Assembly: GCF_001545155.1 (NCBI RefSeq)
Contig: NZ_CP014226.1
Coordinates: 363,152-427,151, forward strand
Reading direction: 5' to 3'
Source: Halomonas chromatireducens
Lineage (GTDB): Bacteria; Pseudomonadota; Gammaproteobacteria; Pseudomonadales; Halomonadaceae
DNA length: 64,000 nucleotides
Below the pieces are notes generated by a model. It saw nothing but the letters and a program-made list of their open reading frames with translations. It made no database searches and was not told where the DNA came from. Below, one piece after another: positions 34,368-43,758 of the stretch; positions within the stretch are counted from its first letter, which is position 1; each line of letters opens with the position of its first letter. The translations under genes and the position numbers were made by a program.

Positions 34368-35462
34368 TCAGAGCGCCGGGCGGCCCTCGACATGCAGGAA
34401 AAAGGGGTCGACCTTGTCACCGCCGGGCTCGCTGGCACGCTTGCGCATCTGTGATGGTGTCATGCCGAAGGCGCTACGAAAGTGGCGGGAAAAGTGCGGC
34501 GTATCGGCGAAACCGCAGCGCTCGCCGATCTCGGTGATGCTCTTGCCGGTGTAGTGCAGCAGCCAGAGCCCGTAGCGCAGCCGCAGGTCTCGGGCAAACT
34601 TCTGGGGGCCGACGCCCAGCACCTCACGGAAGCGACGTTCCAGATTGCGACGCGACGTCCCTACGCGCTCGGCAAGCACCTCCATCGAGATCGCTTCACC
34701 CAGGTGCTGCTCGAGAAGGGCGATAGAGCGACGCACCAGGCGATCCTCGACCTTGCCGAAGACCACCGGCTGCGGTTGTGCATGGACCCCGGTGCGCGCT
34801 TCGTCGAGCTGCATGATATGCAGGCTCTTCATGGCCCACGCTTTCCCCAGGTGCCGCTCGACCAGGTAGGCGGCCAGGTCCGCCCCTGCCGCGCCTCCCG
34901 CGCAGGTGATGCGGTCGCCATCATCGATGAAGAGCCGGTCGGCCACCGGCTCGATGGCGGGAAAACGCTGGACCATGTCGTGATGGTGATACCAGCTGAC
35001 ACAGCAGCGCCGATCCTTCATCAGCCCCGCCTGGATAAGGGCGAATACCCCGGTACACAGCCCGACCAGCGGCACCTGAGCAGCCGCCGCCTGGCGCAGG
35101 TAGGCCAGCGCCGTGGTATCGACCCGGTCCTGCTGGTCCTGGACACCGCCGATCACCACGATGTAGTCGAATTCACCGGGATCCCGGTACGTCAGGCAGG
35201 GTGAGACCGCAGCACCGCAGCTGGAAACGGCCTCATGACCAGTGCTGGTCATGAAAGTCCAGTGGCAGCGCAGCTGGCGGCTGCGATCACCCTCGTCGGC
35301 CGCCAGTCGCAGGCAGTCGACAAAGGCCGCAAAGGGGAACAGGGTGAAGCGGTGCAGCAGGACGAAACCGACGGAGAGCGACGCACCTGATGCCATATCG
35401 ATCAAGGCGGCACTCTTGTTGGTTCGGCCTGCAGCGTGAGTAGGGCCTTTGATGTCGTTCAT
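34368..35462 (-). CDS. GlxA/SouR-like AraC-family regulator
   Basis: A 364-residue regulator with an N-terminal class-I amidotransferase-like domain (VGFVLLHRFTLFPFAAFVD; FDYIVVIGGVQ; LVGLCTGVFALIQAGLM) and a C-terminal AraC double helix-turn-helix (ISMEVLAERVGTSRRNLERRF; ITEIGERCGFADTPHFSRHFRSAFGMTPSQMR). Regulators of this shape (GbdR, SouR, CdhR) sense glycine betaine, sarcosine or carnitine. Its position directly upstream of glyA-soxBD and near the creatinase genes supports a sarcosine-type ligand, which is inference. Confidence 0.9.
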   Translation of the reverse strand: MNDIKGPTHAAGRTNKSAALIDMASGASLSVGFVLLHRFTLFPFAAFVDCLRLAADEGDRSRQLRCHWTFMTSTGHEAVSSCGAAVSPCLTYRDPGEFDYIVVIGGVQDQQDRVDTTALAYLRQAAAAQVPLVGLCTGVFALIQAGLMKDRRCCVSWYHHHDMVQRFPAIEPVADRLFIDDGDRITCAGGAAGADLAAYLVERHLGKAWAMKSLHIMQLDEARTGVHAQPQPVVFGKVEDRLVRRSIALLEQHLGEAISMEVLAERVGTSRRNLERRFREVLGVGPQKFARDLRLRYGLWLLHYTGKSITEIGERCGFADTPHFSRHFRSAFGMTPSQMRKRASEPGGDKVDPFFLHVEGRPAL

Positions 35463-35681
35463 TTCACGACTCTAACGCATTCACCACGGCGGGCAACCAA
35501 TATGCGCGCCAGGGGGGTCCCCTCCCTGCCGGCATGCTGTCGCAACCCTCTCCAACACTTGGGCACGCCCCATGACGCCGCTGGCGTGGCTCCGTGCGAT
35601 ATACTCGAGACGATGCACTCGGAATTAGTGTTGCTTTCCAGCTCGATGGCCCGGCGCGTCAGACATGACAAAGGTAAGCCT

Positions 35682-36545
35682 ATGACGAATATACCGACCG
35701 ACCTGCTGAGGACCTTCGTCACGATAAAGGATCTGGGAGGCTTCACCAGCGCCGGCGAGCTACTCGGCCGCTCCCAGCCGGCGATCAGCCTCCAGATAAA
35801 GAAGCTGGAGGAGATACTCAATACCAAGATATTCCTGCGAGGCTCCAGTCTCGAGCTGACCGAGGATGGGGAATATCTCTATGAGGCTGCGCGGCGGATT
35901 CTGGAGGTCAATGATCAGATCATTGCCAAGGTCAGGGGAGACAATGTTTCCGGCAAGGTCAGGCTCGGCATTCCCAATGACTTCGAATTGGCCTTCCTGC
36001 CCAAGGCGTTGCGAAACCTGTCCCGGGTCTATCCCAACATCATCGTGGAAGTGGACTGTGAAATCAGCAAGGTGATCCTTCAGCGCTATCAAAAGGGGCA
36101 CTATGACATCGCCCTGGCCATGGAGCGCGCCAAGGAGAACGAGGACAGGGACGCCCGGGACTACCGGCTGGAGAATCTGGAATGGGTCTACAAGGACAGC
36201 CGCCTCATCAATGGCTATGAGGAGCCCATCCCGCTAATTGCCTACCCCCAGGGGTGTGTCTACCGCTCCATCATGGAGGAGGCCCTGCAGGGCCAGCAAC
36301 ACCCTTTCCGGTTCATGTACACGAGCACCAGCCTGCTGGGCATTTTCTCGGCGGTCGAGGAGGGCCTAGGGATCACGGCCATGGCCAAATCGGTCATACC
36401 CCACAACCTGAAGCATGCCAGCAGTGCCAGGGACCTGCCGGAACTCGAGAGCGTCTGCATCGGCCTGTACTACAAGGAGCGCGAGCTCAATGTCGCATCC
36501 CGCCACGTGCTCGATTTCCTGCGCTCGGGACTGGCCAATATATGA
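35682..36545 (+). CDS. LysR-family transcriptional regulator
   Basis: A 287-residue regulator. The N-terminal winged helix is TDLLRTFVTIKDLGGFTSAGELLGRSQPAISLQIKKLEEIL (in parts), and the C-terminal effector domain starts at VSGKVRLGIPNDFELAFLP. The ATG at 35682 (MTNIPTDLL) is chosen because it puts the HTH at the normal distance; the frame is open much further upstream without homology. It is convergent with the creatininase operon and divergent from the AraC gene; likely target is one of these. Confidence 0.9.
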   Translation: MTNIPTDLLRTFVTIKDLGGFTSAGELLGRSQPAISLQIKKLEEILNTKIFLRGSSLELTEDGEYLYEAARRILEVNDQIIAKVRGDNVSGKVRLGIPNDFELAFLPKALRNLSRVYPNIIVEVDCEISKVILQRYQKGHYDIALAMERAKENEDRDARDYRLENLEWVYKDSRLINGYEEPIPLIAYPQGCVYRSIMEEALQGQQHPFRFMYTSTSLLGIFSAVEEGLGITAMAKSVIPHNLKHASSARDLPELESVCIGLYYKERELNVASRHVLDFLRSGLANI

Positions 36546-36550
36546 GCGGC

Positions 36551-36578
36551 GCACTGCCAGCCCATGGGCTGGCAGTGC
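36551..36578. terminator. Palindromic terminator between LysR gene and creatininase gene
   Basis: A 28-bp perfect palindrome with arms GCACTGCCAGCCCA/TGGGCTGGCAGTGC lies between the two convergent stop codons. No long T-run follows, but position and stability suit a bidirectional terminator. Confidence 0.75.
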
Positions 36579-36585
36579 CTGTGGC

Positions 36586-37344
36586 TTAACCGAAGGTTCG
36601 AGAAATCTTCTCTATGCACTCATCGAGTATCCATCCGCCTTTCTCAGCCGTTGCTTTCGCCGGTGATGAGAGGGTTCCCGAACTGGGCACCCAGCTGGGG
36701 TCGGGCGGGAAGACGTCATAGGGTGGGAACTCGGCCGGTGCAATATCCACGGCCTTCGACATGTCCACCAGGTCGGGATGGATCTTGAGCATGATCGAGG
36801 TCTCGAGCACGCCCCCGTGTTCGACCGCCCAGCCCGAGAAGCCGTCCGGAAACACTTTCTCGATGGTGGCCTCGTTGATGAAGTCCCAGTACGAGAGCAG
36901 CACGACCTTGATCTCGATGCCGGCGAGTCTGGCATGTTTCACGGCACGGTCGGCGGCCTCCACCAGGAACATCGAATTCTCGTAGTGGCCGTTGAGGACG
37001 ATGAACTCCCGGTTCCCGTGCGCCATGAACGCGAGGATCACGTCATAGGCGTACTCCTCCAGGGCGCGGCCACTCACGCAGGTGGTGCCCGGAAAGAAGT
37101 TTCCTCCCCCTGACTTGACCTGGGACTTGTAGCCATAGGCGATGGGCGGGGCAACCAGCATGTTGCCACTTCGTTCGGCCACCCGGCAGGCAATATGCTC
37201 CGGGATCAGCACATCAGGGTTCAACGACATATGGGGCCCATGCTGCTCGATGGCACCAACGGGCAGCAGGATCTTGCAGGTACCCTGCCCCACCGTGTCG
37301 CGATAGGTTACCCAGTCCATTTCCGCTATCTTGACGCTATTCAT
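36586..37344 (-). CDS. Creatininase (creatinine amidohydrolase) family protein
   Basis: A 252-residue metal-dependent amidohydrolase that reversibly opens creatinine to creatine. The family metal ligands are in GAIEQHGPHMSLNPDVLIPEHIA (Glu, His, Asp), FIVLNGHYEN (His) and AVEHGGVLETS (Glu). A broader creatininase family exists, but the adjoining creatinase and transporter make true creatininase the best call. Start overlaps the BCCT stop as TGATG, indicating coupling; last gene of creatinase-BCCT-creatininase. Confidence 0.88.
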   Translation of the reverse strand: MNSVKIAEMDWVTYRDTVGQGTCKILLPVGAIEQHGPHMSLNPDVLIPEHIACRVAERSGNMLVAPPIAYGYKSQVKSGGGNFFPGTTCVSGRALEEYAYDVILAFMAHGNREFIVLNGHYENSMFLVEAADRAVKHARLAGIEIKVVLLSYWDFINEATIEKVFPDGFSGWAVEHGGVLETSIMLKIHPDLVDMSKAVDIAPAEFPPYDVFPPDPSWVPSSGTLSSPAKATAEKGGWILDECIEKISRTFG

Positions 37345-38939
37345 CAGATCTTTGCCTCCGCAGCGGACGTTAGCGCATGTTGCTCGAGAAAGTAGCTGTC
37401 TTGCTGAACGGCTCGCAGGATCGAGTAGGCCATCAGCACCATGATGATCGAGAAGGGAAGCGCCGAGAGGATGGCTGCCGTCTGCAGGGTCGACAATGCC
37501 CAGGTGCCCCCCACCAGAAGCAGTACGGCGGCTATGGCTCCTTCCGTGACGCCCCAGAAGATGCGGTGCCGTGCCAGCGGATGCGGGGCACCTTCACTGA
37601 GTATGGTGGTGATGACCAGGGTGCCCGAGTCGGATGAGGTTATGAAATAGGTTGCCACCAGTACCGTGCCGAAGAACCCGGCCAAGACCCCGAGAATGCC
37701 CAAGTCCATCGCCGAGAAAGTGGCATAGAGCGCAAGGGAGACATCATTGGAGACCGCATCGGAAATTCCCCCGCTGCCGAAGAGCTCTTGATAGATGGCC
37801 GTGCCCCCATAGGCAGACAGCCAGACAAACGAGAGTAGTGACGAGACACCTACCACGCCAAAGATGAACTCTCGGATGGTCCTTCCCTTGGAGACACGCG
37901 CCACGAAGACCCCGACGAACGGTGCCCAGGACATCCACCACCCCCAATAGAAGACGGTCCACCAGCCTTGCCAGGAGTCCTGCCAGGAGTCGCCCCCATT
38001 GGCAGCCGTAGCGTTGCTGCCGGTATAGAAGCTCAGGGGTATCACCGTTCTCAGGTAGTCACCCATGGAGTCCAGGAAGCCGCCGATGATGTAGCGGGTC
38101 GGGCCAAAGATGAAGAAGAAGGCCAGCAGCAGGAAGGTCAGCCACATGTTAGCCTGGGAGAGATACTTGATACCCCGCTTCAGGCCCGTCAGTACCGAAA
38201 TCAGTGCCAGCACGGTGATGCCGGCAATCAGCGTAACCTGTACCAGGCTACTGACAGGCACACCCCACAGATAGTTAAGCCCAGCATTGATCTGCTGTAC
38301 GCCAAGCCCCAGAGAGGTAGCAATGCCGAACAGGGTGGCAAAGACAGCAATGATATCGATGAGGTTACCAATCCAGCCATTGACTCGCTCTCCAAGGATG
38401 GGATAGAGCGTGTAGCGAATGCTGAGCGGTTTTCCGTAGCGATAGGCCATCAGCGCCAGGCTGAGAGCAACGATACAGTAGATGGCCCAGGCATTTAGCC
38501 CCCAGTGGAAGTAGGCAAGGCGCATCGCCACATCGGCTGCCTCGCCGTTGCCCACCGCCGACGAGAAGGGGGTCCCGTGGGAGAGGTGCATGATCGGCTC
38601 GGCAATGGACCAGAAGATGATGCCGATGCCCTGCCCGGCCGCGTAGAGCATGGCAAACCAGGTGAAGTAGCCGAACTCCGGCTTGTCATCGTCAGCGCCC
38701 AGCTTGAGTCGTCCATACTTGCTGAACGCCAGGGCAACAAGAAAAATGAGAAAGCTCGCTGCAAGCCCGACATACCACCAGTTGAAGTAGAAAGTCACAT
38801 AGGTTCTTCCCCGGTCGATCAGCTCGGTAGTCGTTTGAGGGAAGAGGATGGCGAGAGCGATGAAGGCCGCTATGAGGGCGACAGACACCAGAGTAACCAG
38901 CGGATTCACCCCTTTGAAGGGGCCCGAGTGCAGGACCAT
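37344..38939 (-). CDS. BCCT-family transporter (probable creatine/creatinine carrier)
   Basis: A 531-residue carrier with 12 membrane segments. Family blocks include FTWFAMLYAAGQGIGIIFWSIAEPIMHL, HWGLNAWAIYCIVALSLA, and WWMSWAPFVGVFVARVSKGRTIREF. BCCT carriers move betaine, carnitine and similar quaternary or guanidino compounds. The start is ATG 38939 with TAGGAG upstream; a longer frame back to 39005 only translates the hairpin at 38980-38998. Flanked by creatinase and creatininase genes, so creatine or creatinine is the likely cargo rather than an osmolyte. Confidence 0.9.
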   Translation of the reverse strand: MVLHSGPFKGVNPLVTLVSVALIAAFIALAILFPQTTTELIDRGRTYVTFYFNWWYVGLAASFLIFLVALAFSKYGRLKLGADDDKPEFGYFTWFAMLYAAGQGIGIIFWSIAEPIMHLSHGTPFSSAVGNGEAADVAMRLAYFHWGLNAWAIYCIVALSLALMAYRYGKPLSIRYTLYPILGERVNGWIGNLIDIIAVFATLFGIATSLGLGVQQINAGLNYLWGVPVSSLVQVTLIAGITVLALISVLTGLKRGIKYLSQANMWLTFLLLAFFFIFGPTRYIIGGFLDSMGDYLRTVIPLSFYTGSNATAANGGDSWQDSWQGWWTVFYWGWWMSWAPFVGVFVARVSKGRTIREFIFGVVGVSSLLSFVWLSAYGGTAIYQELFGSGGISDAVSNDVSLALYATFSAMDLGILGVLAGFFGTVLVATYFITSSDSGTLVITTILSEGAPHPLARHRIFWGVTEGAIAAVLLLVGGTWALSTLQTAAILSALPFSIIMVLMAYSILRAVQQDSYFLEQHALTSAAEAKI

Positions 38940-38979
38940 ATCCAGACTCCTATATTTTCTTTTATTCTTATACGCAGAA

Positions 38980-38998
38980 AGGGGGCCAGAGGCCCCCT
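38980..38998 (-). terminator. Intercistronic hairpin between creatinase and BCCT genes
   Basis: AGGGGGCC-AGA-GGCCCCCT stem, just after the creatinase stop; on the transcribed strand it is followed by TTTCTGCG and an AT-rich tract. It may end part of the transcription after creatinase so that the carrier is made at a lower level. Confidence 0.7.
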
Positions 38999-39005
38999 CG
39001 CTCAA

Positions 39006-40214
39006 TTACTTGATGATGTTGTGCTCCGGCCCATACGGGAAGCCGGTGATGTTCTCGGCCCCATGCTCGTTGACCACCAGGATGTCGTGCTCGCGGTAGC
39101 CGCCGGCCCCCGGACGCCCTTCCGGCACCATGATCATGGGCTCCATGGAGACGACCATGTTGGGCTCGAGCACCGTCTCGATATCCTCGCGCAGTTCCAG
39201 GCCCGCCTCACGGCCATAGTAGTGGCTCAGGGTACCGAAGGAATGGCCGTAGCCGAAGGTGCGGTACTGGAGCAGGTCATGCTTGGCGAAGATGTCGTTG
39301 AGCTCATGGGCGATGTCGCAGCAGCGCACCCCGGGCTTGATCAGCTCCTGGCCCCGGCGGTGGACCTCGCAGTTTGCCTCCCACAGCCGCAGGTGCTCGT
39401 CGGAGGCGTGTTCGCAGAACAGGGTCCTCTCCAGAGCGGTATAGTAGCCCGAGATCATCGGGAAGGTGTTCAGGCTCAGAATGTCGCCGGGCTGGACGCG
39501 ACGGCTGGTCACCGGATTGTGGGCGCCGTCGGTGTTGATGCCCGACTGGAACCAGACCCAGGTATCCATCAGCTCGCTGTTGGGATAGGTCTTGGCGATC
39601 TCGCGCACCATGGCAGCCTGGCCCGCCAGCGCCACTTCGTATTCCGGCACGCCAGCGGTAATGGCATCACGCACGGCCACGCCACCCACGTCGGCGACAC
39701 GCGCGCCCTGGCGAATCAGTGCGATCTCCTCGGCAGACTTGATCATGCGCATCTGCATGGTCGGCATGCCGATATCCACCAGCTCCACCTCACCCAAGGC
39801 CGCCAGGAACTTCTGCTGGTTCTGCAGCGTCAGGTGATCGAACTCGACGCCGACCCGGCGGCGGCCCTCGCAGAGCTGCTTGACCGCCTTGAAGAAGTTG
39901 TCCTTTTGCCAGTCGGTATAAACGATATTGTCGCCCAGGCGATTGCGCCGCCAAGGCTGGCCGCCGTCGATATTGGCGGTGACGGTCGTGAAGCGGTCTT
40001 GCGTGACGACAAGGCCATAGTCACGCCCAAACTTGCAATAGACGAAATCGCTGAAGTAGTTGATGTTGTGATATGACGTCATCACCACGGCGTCGATATC
40101 ATTGGCTGCCATGGCCTTCCTGAGGCACGCCAGCCTTCCTTGCATCTCGGCGTCCGAGAAGGTGGGAAAAACCTTTTGCCCGTTGGGAATCTCGATCAGC
40201 GATGGAAGTTGCAT
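39006..40214 (-). CDS. Creatinase (creatine amidinohydrolase)
   Basis: A 402-residue enzyme with the M24 'pita-bread' fold that hydrolyses creatine to sarcosine and urea without metal. The catalytic His is in SGINTDGAHNPVTSRRVQPGD, at the place of His232 of the Pseudomonas enzyme, and the sequence TYPNSELMDTWVWFQSG before it and RTFGYGHSFGTLSHYYGRE after it are creatinase-specific rather than prolidase-like. Start ATG 40214 has AAGGAG upstream. First gene of the creatinase-BCCT-creatininase set; its product sarcosine feeds the soxBD-glyA group nearby. Confidence 0.94.
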   Translation of the reverse strand: MQLPSLIEIPNGQKVFPTFSDAEMQGRLACLRKAMAANDIDAVVMTSYHNINYFSDFVYCKFGRDYGLVVTQDRFTTVTANIDGGQPWRRNRLGDNIVYTDWQKDNFFKAVKQLCEGRRRVGVEFDHLTLQNQQKFLAALGEVELVDIGMPTMQMRMIKSAEEIALIRQGARVADVGGVAVRDAITAGVPEYEVALAGQAAMVREIAKTYPNSELMDTWVWFQSGINTDGAHNPVTSRRVQPGDILSLNTFPMISGYYTALERTLFCEHASDEHLRLWEANCEVHRRGQELIKPGVRCCDIAHELNDIFAKHDLLQYRTFGYGHSFGTLSHYYGREAGLELREDIETVLEPNMVVSMEPMIMVPEGRPGAGGYREHDILVVNEHGAENITGFPYGPEHNIIK

Positions 40215-40685
40215 CTTGTTGTCTCCTTCGTCCTCAAGCGACCTGCGTCGCGGGGTTTTGACCCAGCCTGAATTGCTTCATGGCGTGCTTTTCTGCTGTA
40301 CGGACGAATATGGCCAGCGGGAGGAGACAACACCAATCACTAGTGCAAATCGGCCCATTGGCTACAGAAATGCCTAAAATTTTCATCGCCTTACGGCATT
40401 ACCGGTCGCTTTTTTCTACCCATGGGAGAGCGCCGGTGGCGCTTCCGGGGTAGTGCAGCGCCGATCAGGCTCGGGGATGTGAACCTCGTCACGGGATCGC
40501 AGCTCGCCTGGGTCACTGGGTCAGGGCTAACGAAGGTGGCTAGCGAAGGAGAGAGATAGGAACAAGCGCCCAACCGACCTGCTTTCCGCCGCAGGCTGGT
40601 GATAGGTGTCACGACAGGGCACAGCGGCGCGACCAGGTAGTGTAGCCTTCGGCTTGGGCCATTTCAGGCCCCTGCCTGATTCACT
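40215..40685. other. Intergenic region upstream of the creatinase operon
   Basis: No coding region is supported. The left part should hold the creatinase promoter. The right part contains small hairpins, such as AGCGCC-GGT-GGCGCT near 40426 and GGGCC-6 nt-GGCCC near 40658, that could end the long operon arriving from the right after ygjV; neither has a good T-run. Confidence 0.4.
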
Positions 40686-41201
40686 TCACTCTTCTGGTTT
40701 GAGCGAGTTGACGGTTTTACGCCAACGAGTTATCCGAAATGCATTGGACGCCGCATCGGTCGCCATCACGATCACACCCGGAACCGAACCGGCCTGCAGG
40801 TTGAAGACTAGCCAGAGTAGGCTGCCGACCAGCAGTGCGCTGCGACGCGACAATCCCTGGAGGAAGAACACACCAATACTGCCCGTCACCACGGCAATGA
40901 CCGGCAGGAGGTCCCAAGCACTGCGCCAGCTCACCCCACCCGAGACCAGATAGAGCGTGATGAACGAGCCGGCCAGCCAGGCGCCCCTGTAGCGAATCCC
41001 TACCAGATTGCGTACCGCGGTGATCAGGTTGAGCAAGGCAGCCGTGGGCTGTGCCAGCATCAGGAAATGCAGGCTCCAGACCAGGCAGGAGCCTGCCAGC
41101 AGCAGCAGCATGCGCACATCCTGCCGGCACTGGAAGGCAAACACGCCGAGTAGCGCAGCCACACCACCGAGCAACTGTATGCCCAGCCATTCGAGGCTCA
41201 T
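40686..41201 (-). CDS. YgjV-family inner membrane protein
   Basis: A 171-residue protein with about five to six hydrophobic segments. The N-terminal GGVAALLGVFAFQCRQDVRMLLL, SLHFLMLAQPTAALLNLITAVRN and C-terminal IVMATDAASNAFRITRWR match the uncharacterised YgjV (Imp-YgjV) family. It starts by ATGA overlap with the amidohydrolase gene and is the last gene of the long operon. Function unknown. Confidence 0.82.
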   Translation of the reverse strand: MSLEWLGIQLLGGVAALLGVFAFQCRQDVRMLLLLAGSCLVWSLHFLMLAQPTAALLNLITAVRNLVGIRYRGAWLAGSFITLYLVSGGVSWRSAWDLLPVIAVVTGSIGVFFLQGLSRRSALLVGSLLWLVFNLQAGSVPGVIVMATDAASNAFRITRWRKTVNSLKPEE

Positions 41202-42721
41202 TCGTCGAAGCGCGCAGGGATGGTCCCCGGTGCCAAGGGAAGGGCCTGGCAGCGGGACCAGATGCGTTCATAGGCTGGTCGCAGGGTTTCGGTCATCCCC
41301 TCGGCGGCATCGATTGCCGGCCTCAGCCGCTGCATGGCCTGGTCGATACGCTGGGATATCACGCGCTGGTCGAGACGGGTCAGCTTGCCATCGGCGACGA
41401 CCTGCTCGCCTTCCACCCATACCGAGTGGATACCGCCACCGCTCTCACCAAAGACCAACTGGCGCAGCGGATCATTGAGCGGCGTAAAGGCTGGTGCATC
41501 AAGCCGATAGAGCACCAGGTCGGCCCGCTGGCCAGTCACGACCTGCCCTAAGTAACCGTCAAGGCCCAAGGCCCGGGCCCCGCCCTGGGTGGCGGCCTCA
41601 AGCGCCTCCTCGGCACCAATCCAGTGACGATAGTCGTCTCCGCGCAGCTTGTGGATCAGGGCCGTGTTGGCCACCACCCTGAGCATGTCGGTGGACTCCA
41701 GTGATCCGCAGCCATCGGTGCCCAGGCTCACATTGACCCCGGCATCCAGCAGGGCACGCATGGGCATCAGCCCCGAACCCAGCTTGAGGTTGCTGTTGGG
41801 GTTGTGCTGCACGCTGGCGCCACTGGCGGCAATCCGCGCGATATCGTCAGGGGTCAGCCACACCGCATGAATCAGCGAGGTTCCCGGCGCCAGAAAGCCC
41901 AGGTCATCGAGATGCTGGAAAAGCGTCTTGCCTCGCTGGTGCCAGGCCGAGGCCGCCTGCAGGCGGGTTTCCTGGACGTGGATGATCACCGGTAGACCGG
42001 TTCGGTCGGCCAGCGCCCTCACCTCGCCGAGCAGGGCATCAGTGCAGCGCTGTGGCGCTGAGGGTGCAAGTAGCACACCTACGCGGTTGTCCCGAGGATG
42101 ACGCGTCGCGGCGAGTGACTCGACCAGGCGCAGATACTCTGCCGACGGGGTCGCCTTGCCCGGCGCCAGACTGGCCAGGGTCGCGGGACTACACTCCTCG
42201 TGAATAAACGGCACGCTTTCGTGAAAGGGCACGTCAAATAGCGTAGGGCCCAACAGCGCGCGGATGCCGACATCTTCATAAGCGGCCAGTGCGGCCTCGA
42301 CATGTTCGTGGTCGAGCACCGGCGAAGCATTGAAGTCGTCAACGATGCAGGTGGTGCCTGATAGCAGGGCCTGGCAGGCGCCCACCAGCGTGCGCAGGTA
42401 GACATCGTCGGCAGTCAGCGGCAAGGGCCTGGCCGGCCGCACGTAGTTCATCCACAGCTCCAGGGGCAAGCGGTCATAGCGCCCCTTGTGGAAATTTTCG
42501 TGGGAATGGTGGTGGCCATTGATGAAGCCCGGCATGGCGAGCGTGCCGGAGGCGTCGACGACCTCGCCTTCGGGTGAAGCATCCCCCGCCGGACGAATCG
42601 CCTGGATGACGCCATCACGGATAACGATATCCATCGGCGACTGTAGGACATGACTGCCGTCCTCGCTGAGAGGCCGTGTGCCCAACAGCGTCGTGGTCTT
42701 GTCAGCATTCTGTGTCATCAC
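41198..42721 (-). CDS. Amidohydrolase of the deaminase/chlorohydrolase (TrzA/AtzA/MtaD) branch
   Basis: A 507-residue metal-dependent hydrolase. The HxH motif is MPGFINGHHHSHENF, followed by His in VIIHVQET, His in SLIHAVWLT, and the metal Asp in SLGTDGCGS; this is the pattern of cytosine, guanine and S-adenosylhomocysteine deaminases. The true substrate is not readable from sequence. It shares the operon with a hydantoinase-type enzyme, so a step that deaminates a heterocycle (for example to a hydantoin or a pyrimidine-dione) is plausible. Overlaps ygjV as ATGA. Confidence 0.85.
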   Translation of the reverse strand: MMTQNADKTTTLLGTRPLSEDGSHVLQSPMDIVIRDGVIQAIRPAGDASPEGEVVDASGTLAMPGFINGHHHSHENFHKGRYDRLPLELWMNYVRPARPLPLTADDVYLRTLVGACQALLSGTTCIVDDFNASPVLDHEHVEAALAAYEDVGIRALLGPTLFDVPFHESVPFIHEECSPATLASLAPGKATPSAEYLRLVESLAATRHPRDNRVGVLLAPSAPQRCTDALLGEVRALADRTGLPVIIHVQETRLQAASAWHQRGKTLFQHLDDLGFLAPGTSLIHAVWLTPDDIARIAASGASVQHNPNSNLKLGSGLMPMRALLDAGVNVSLGTDGCGSLESTDMLRVVANTALIHKLRGDDYRHWIGAEEALEAATQGGARALGLDGYLGQVVTGQRADLVLYRLDAPAFTPLNDPLRQLVFGESGGGIHSVWVEGEQVVADGKLTRLDQRVISQRIDQAMQRLRPAIDAAEGMTETLRPAYERIWSRCQALPLAPGTIPARFDE

Positions 42722-42778
42722 GAACGGTCGACGGCCCCATCCGCGGGGCCGTCGACACTCTCCTATGCGGTGAAGGGA

Positions 42779-43747
42779 CTATTCGCCCAGGTAAGCTTCA
42801 CGCAGTGCCGCCTGCTCGGCCGCCAGTGCATCAGCAAAGGCCTCATGCCCGAGGAACTGGATGCCGGAGCCAATCTGGCCGATCAGCCGCAGGAAGCCTT
42901 CATCCTCGGTCAAGCGCTGGAATCCATCGCTGAGCTCGGCAATGACTTCGGGCGGTGTACCAGCCGGTGCCATCACCCCGCGCCAGAACTGGAAGACCAC
43001 GTCGTAGCCCTCTTCCTGGCAGGTGGGGATGTCTCCATAGGCCTCGAAACGCTCGGTATCGGTGACACAAAGCCCAACCAGGCTACCTGCCTCGAGATGC
43101 TCACCCACCACGCTGGGGTCACCGGCATAGGCCATGGTATTGCCCCCCAGCAGTTGGGTCACCGCCGGACCGCCGCCGCCCAGTTCGACGCCACGCATAT
43201 CAATACCGGCAGTGGACTTGAGCATCTCGAATACCGTATAGGTGAAGCCGTTCCGGTTGTCGGAGCTGTAGACCACCTCGTCGGGATTTTCCTCAGCGTA
43301 CTCAACCAGTTCACCGATGCTCTGGAAAGGCTGATCGGGGGTGGTGACAAAGATTGCCGGGCTATAGTTGATGCGGGCAACCGCCACGAAGTCATCCATC
43401 ACGTAGGGCAGATCTTCGACCTGCGGGCGCAGTGAATTGATGGTCGGGTCACCGAATAGCAGCATGGTGCCGTTTGGCGTACTGCCGGCCACCTCGGCGG
43501 CGGCCACCGCACCGCCGCCGCCGCCACGGATCACCGAGATCAGTGGTCGGCCCAGAAACTCCTCGCCAACCGCGGTAATGATGCCGGCGTGCAGGGAGTG
43601 GGAGCCTCCGGCGGGATAGGGCGTGACGAAGCGGATCGGCTCATCGGGCAGGTGGCTCTCCTCGGCGAGAACCTGGCCGGTGGTAAGGGTGGTAGCCGCG
43701 GCGAGCGATGCGGCCAGTATGGTACGGGGCAGGAGGGAACGGGACAT
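42779..43747 (-). CDS. TTT transporter substrate-binding protein (TctC family)
   Basis: A 322-residue periplasmic protein with a clear signal peptide (MSRSLLPRTILAASLAAATT, cleavage near VLA|EE) and the family opening DEPIRFVTPYPAGGSHSLHA. ATG 43747 has GAGG eight bases upstream; a much longer open frame upstream has no homology. Last transport gene of tctB-tctA-tctC. Its sequence is clearly different from the other TctC at 23641, so it probably binds another ligand. Confidence 0.9.
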   Translation of the reverse strand: MSRSLLPRTILAASLAAATTLTTGQVLAEESHLPDEPIRFVTPYPAGGSHSLHAGIITAVGEEFLGRPLISVIRGGGGGAVAAAEVAGSTPNGTMLLFGDPTINSLRPQVEDLPYVMDDFVAVARINYSPAIFVTTPDQPFQSIGELVEYAEENPDEVVYSSDNRNGFTYTVFEMLKSTAGIDMRGVELGGGGPAVTQLLGGNTMAYAGDPSVVGEHLEAGSLVGLCVTDTERFEAYGDIPTCQEEGYDVVFQFWRGVMAPAGTPPEVIAELSDGFQRLTEDEGFLRLIGQIGSGIQFLGHEAFADALAAEQAALREAYLGE

Positions 43748-43758
43748 AGTGAGTTGCC

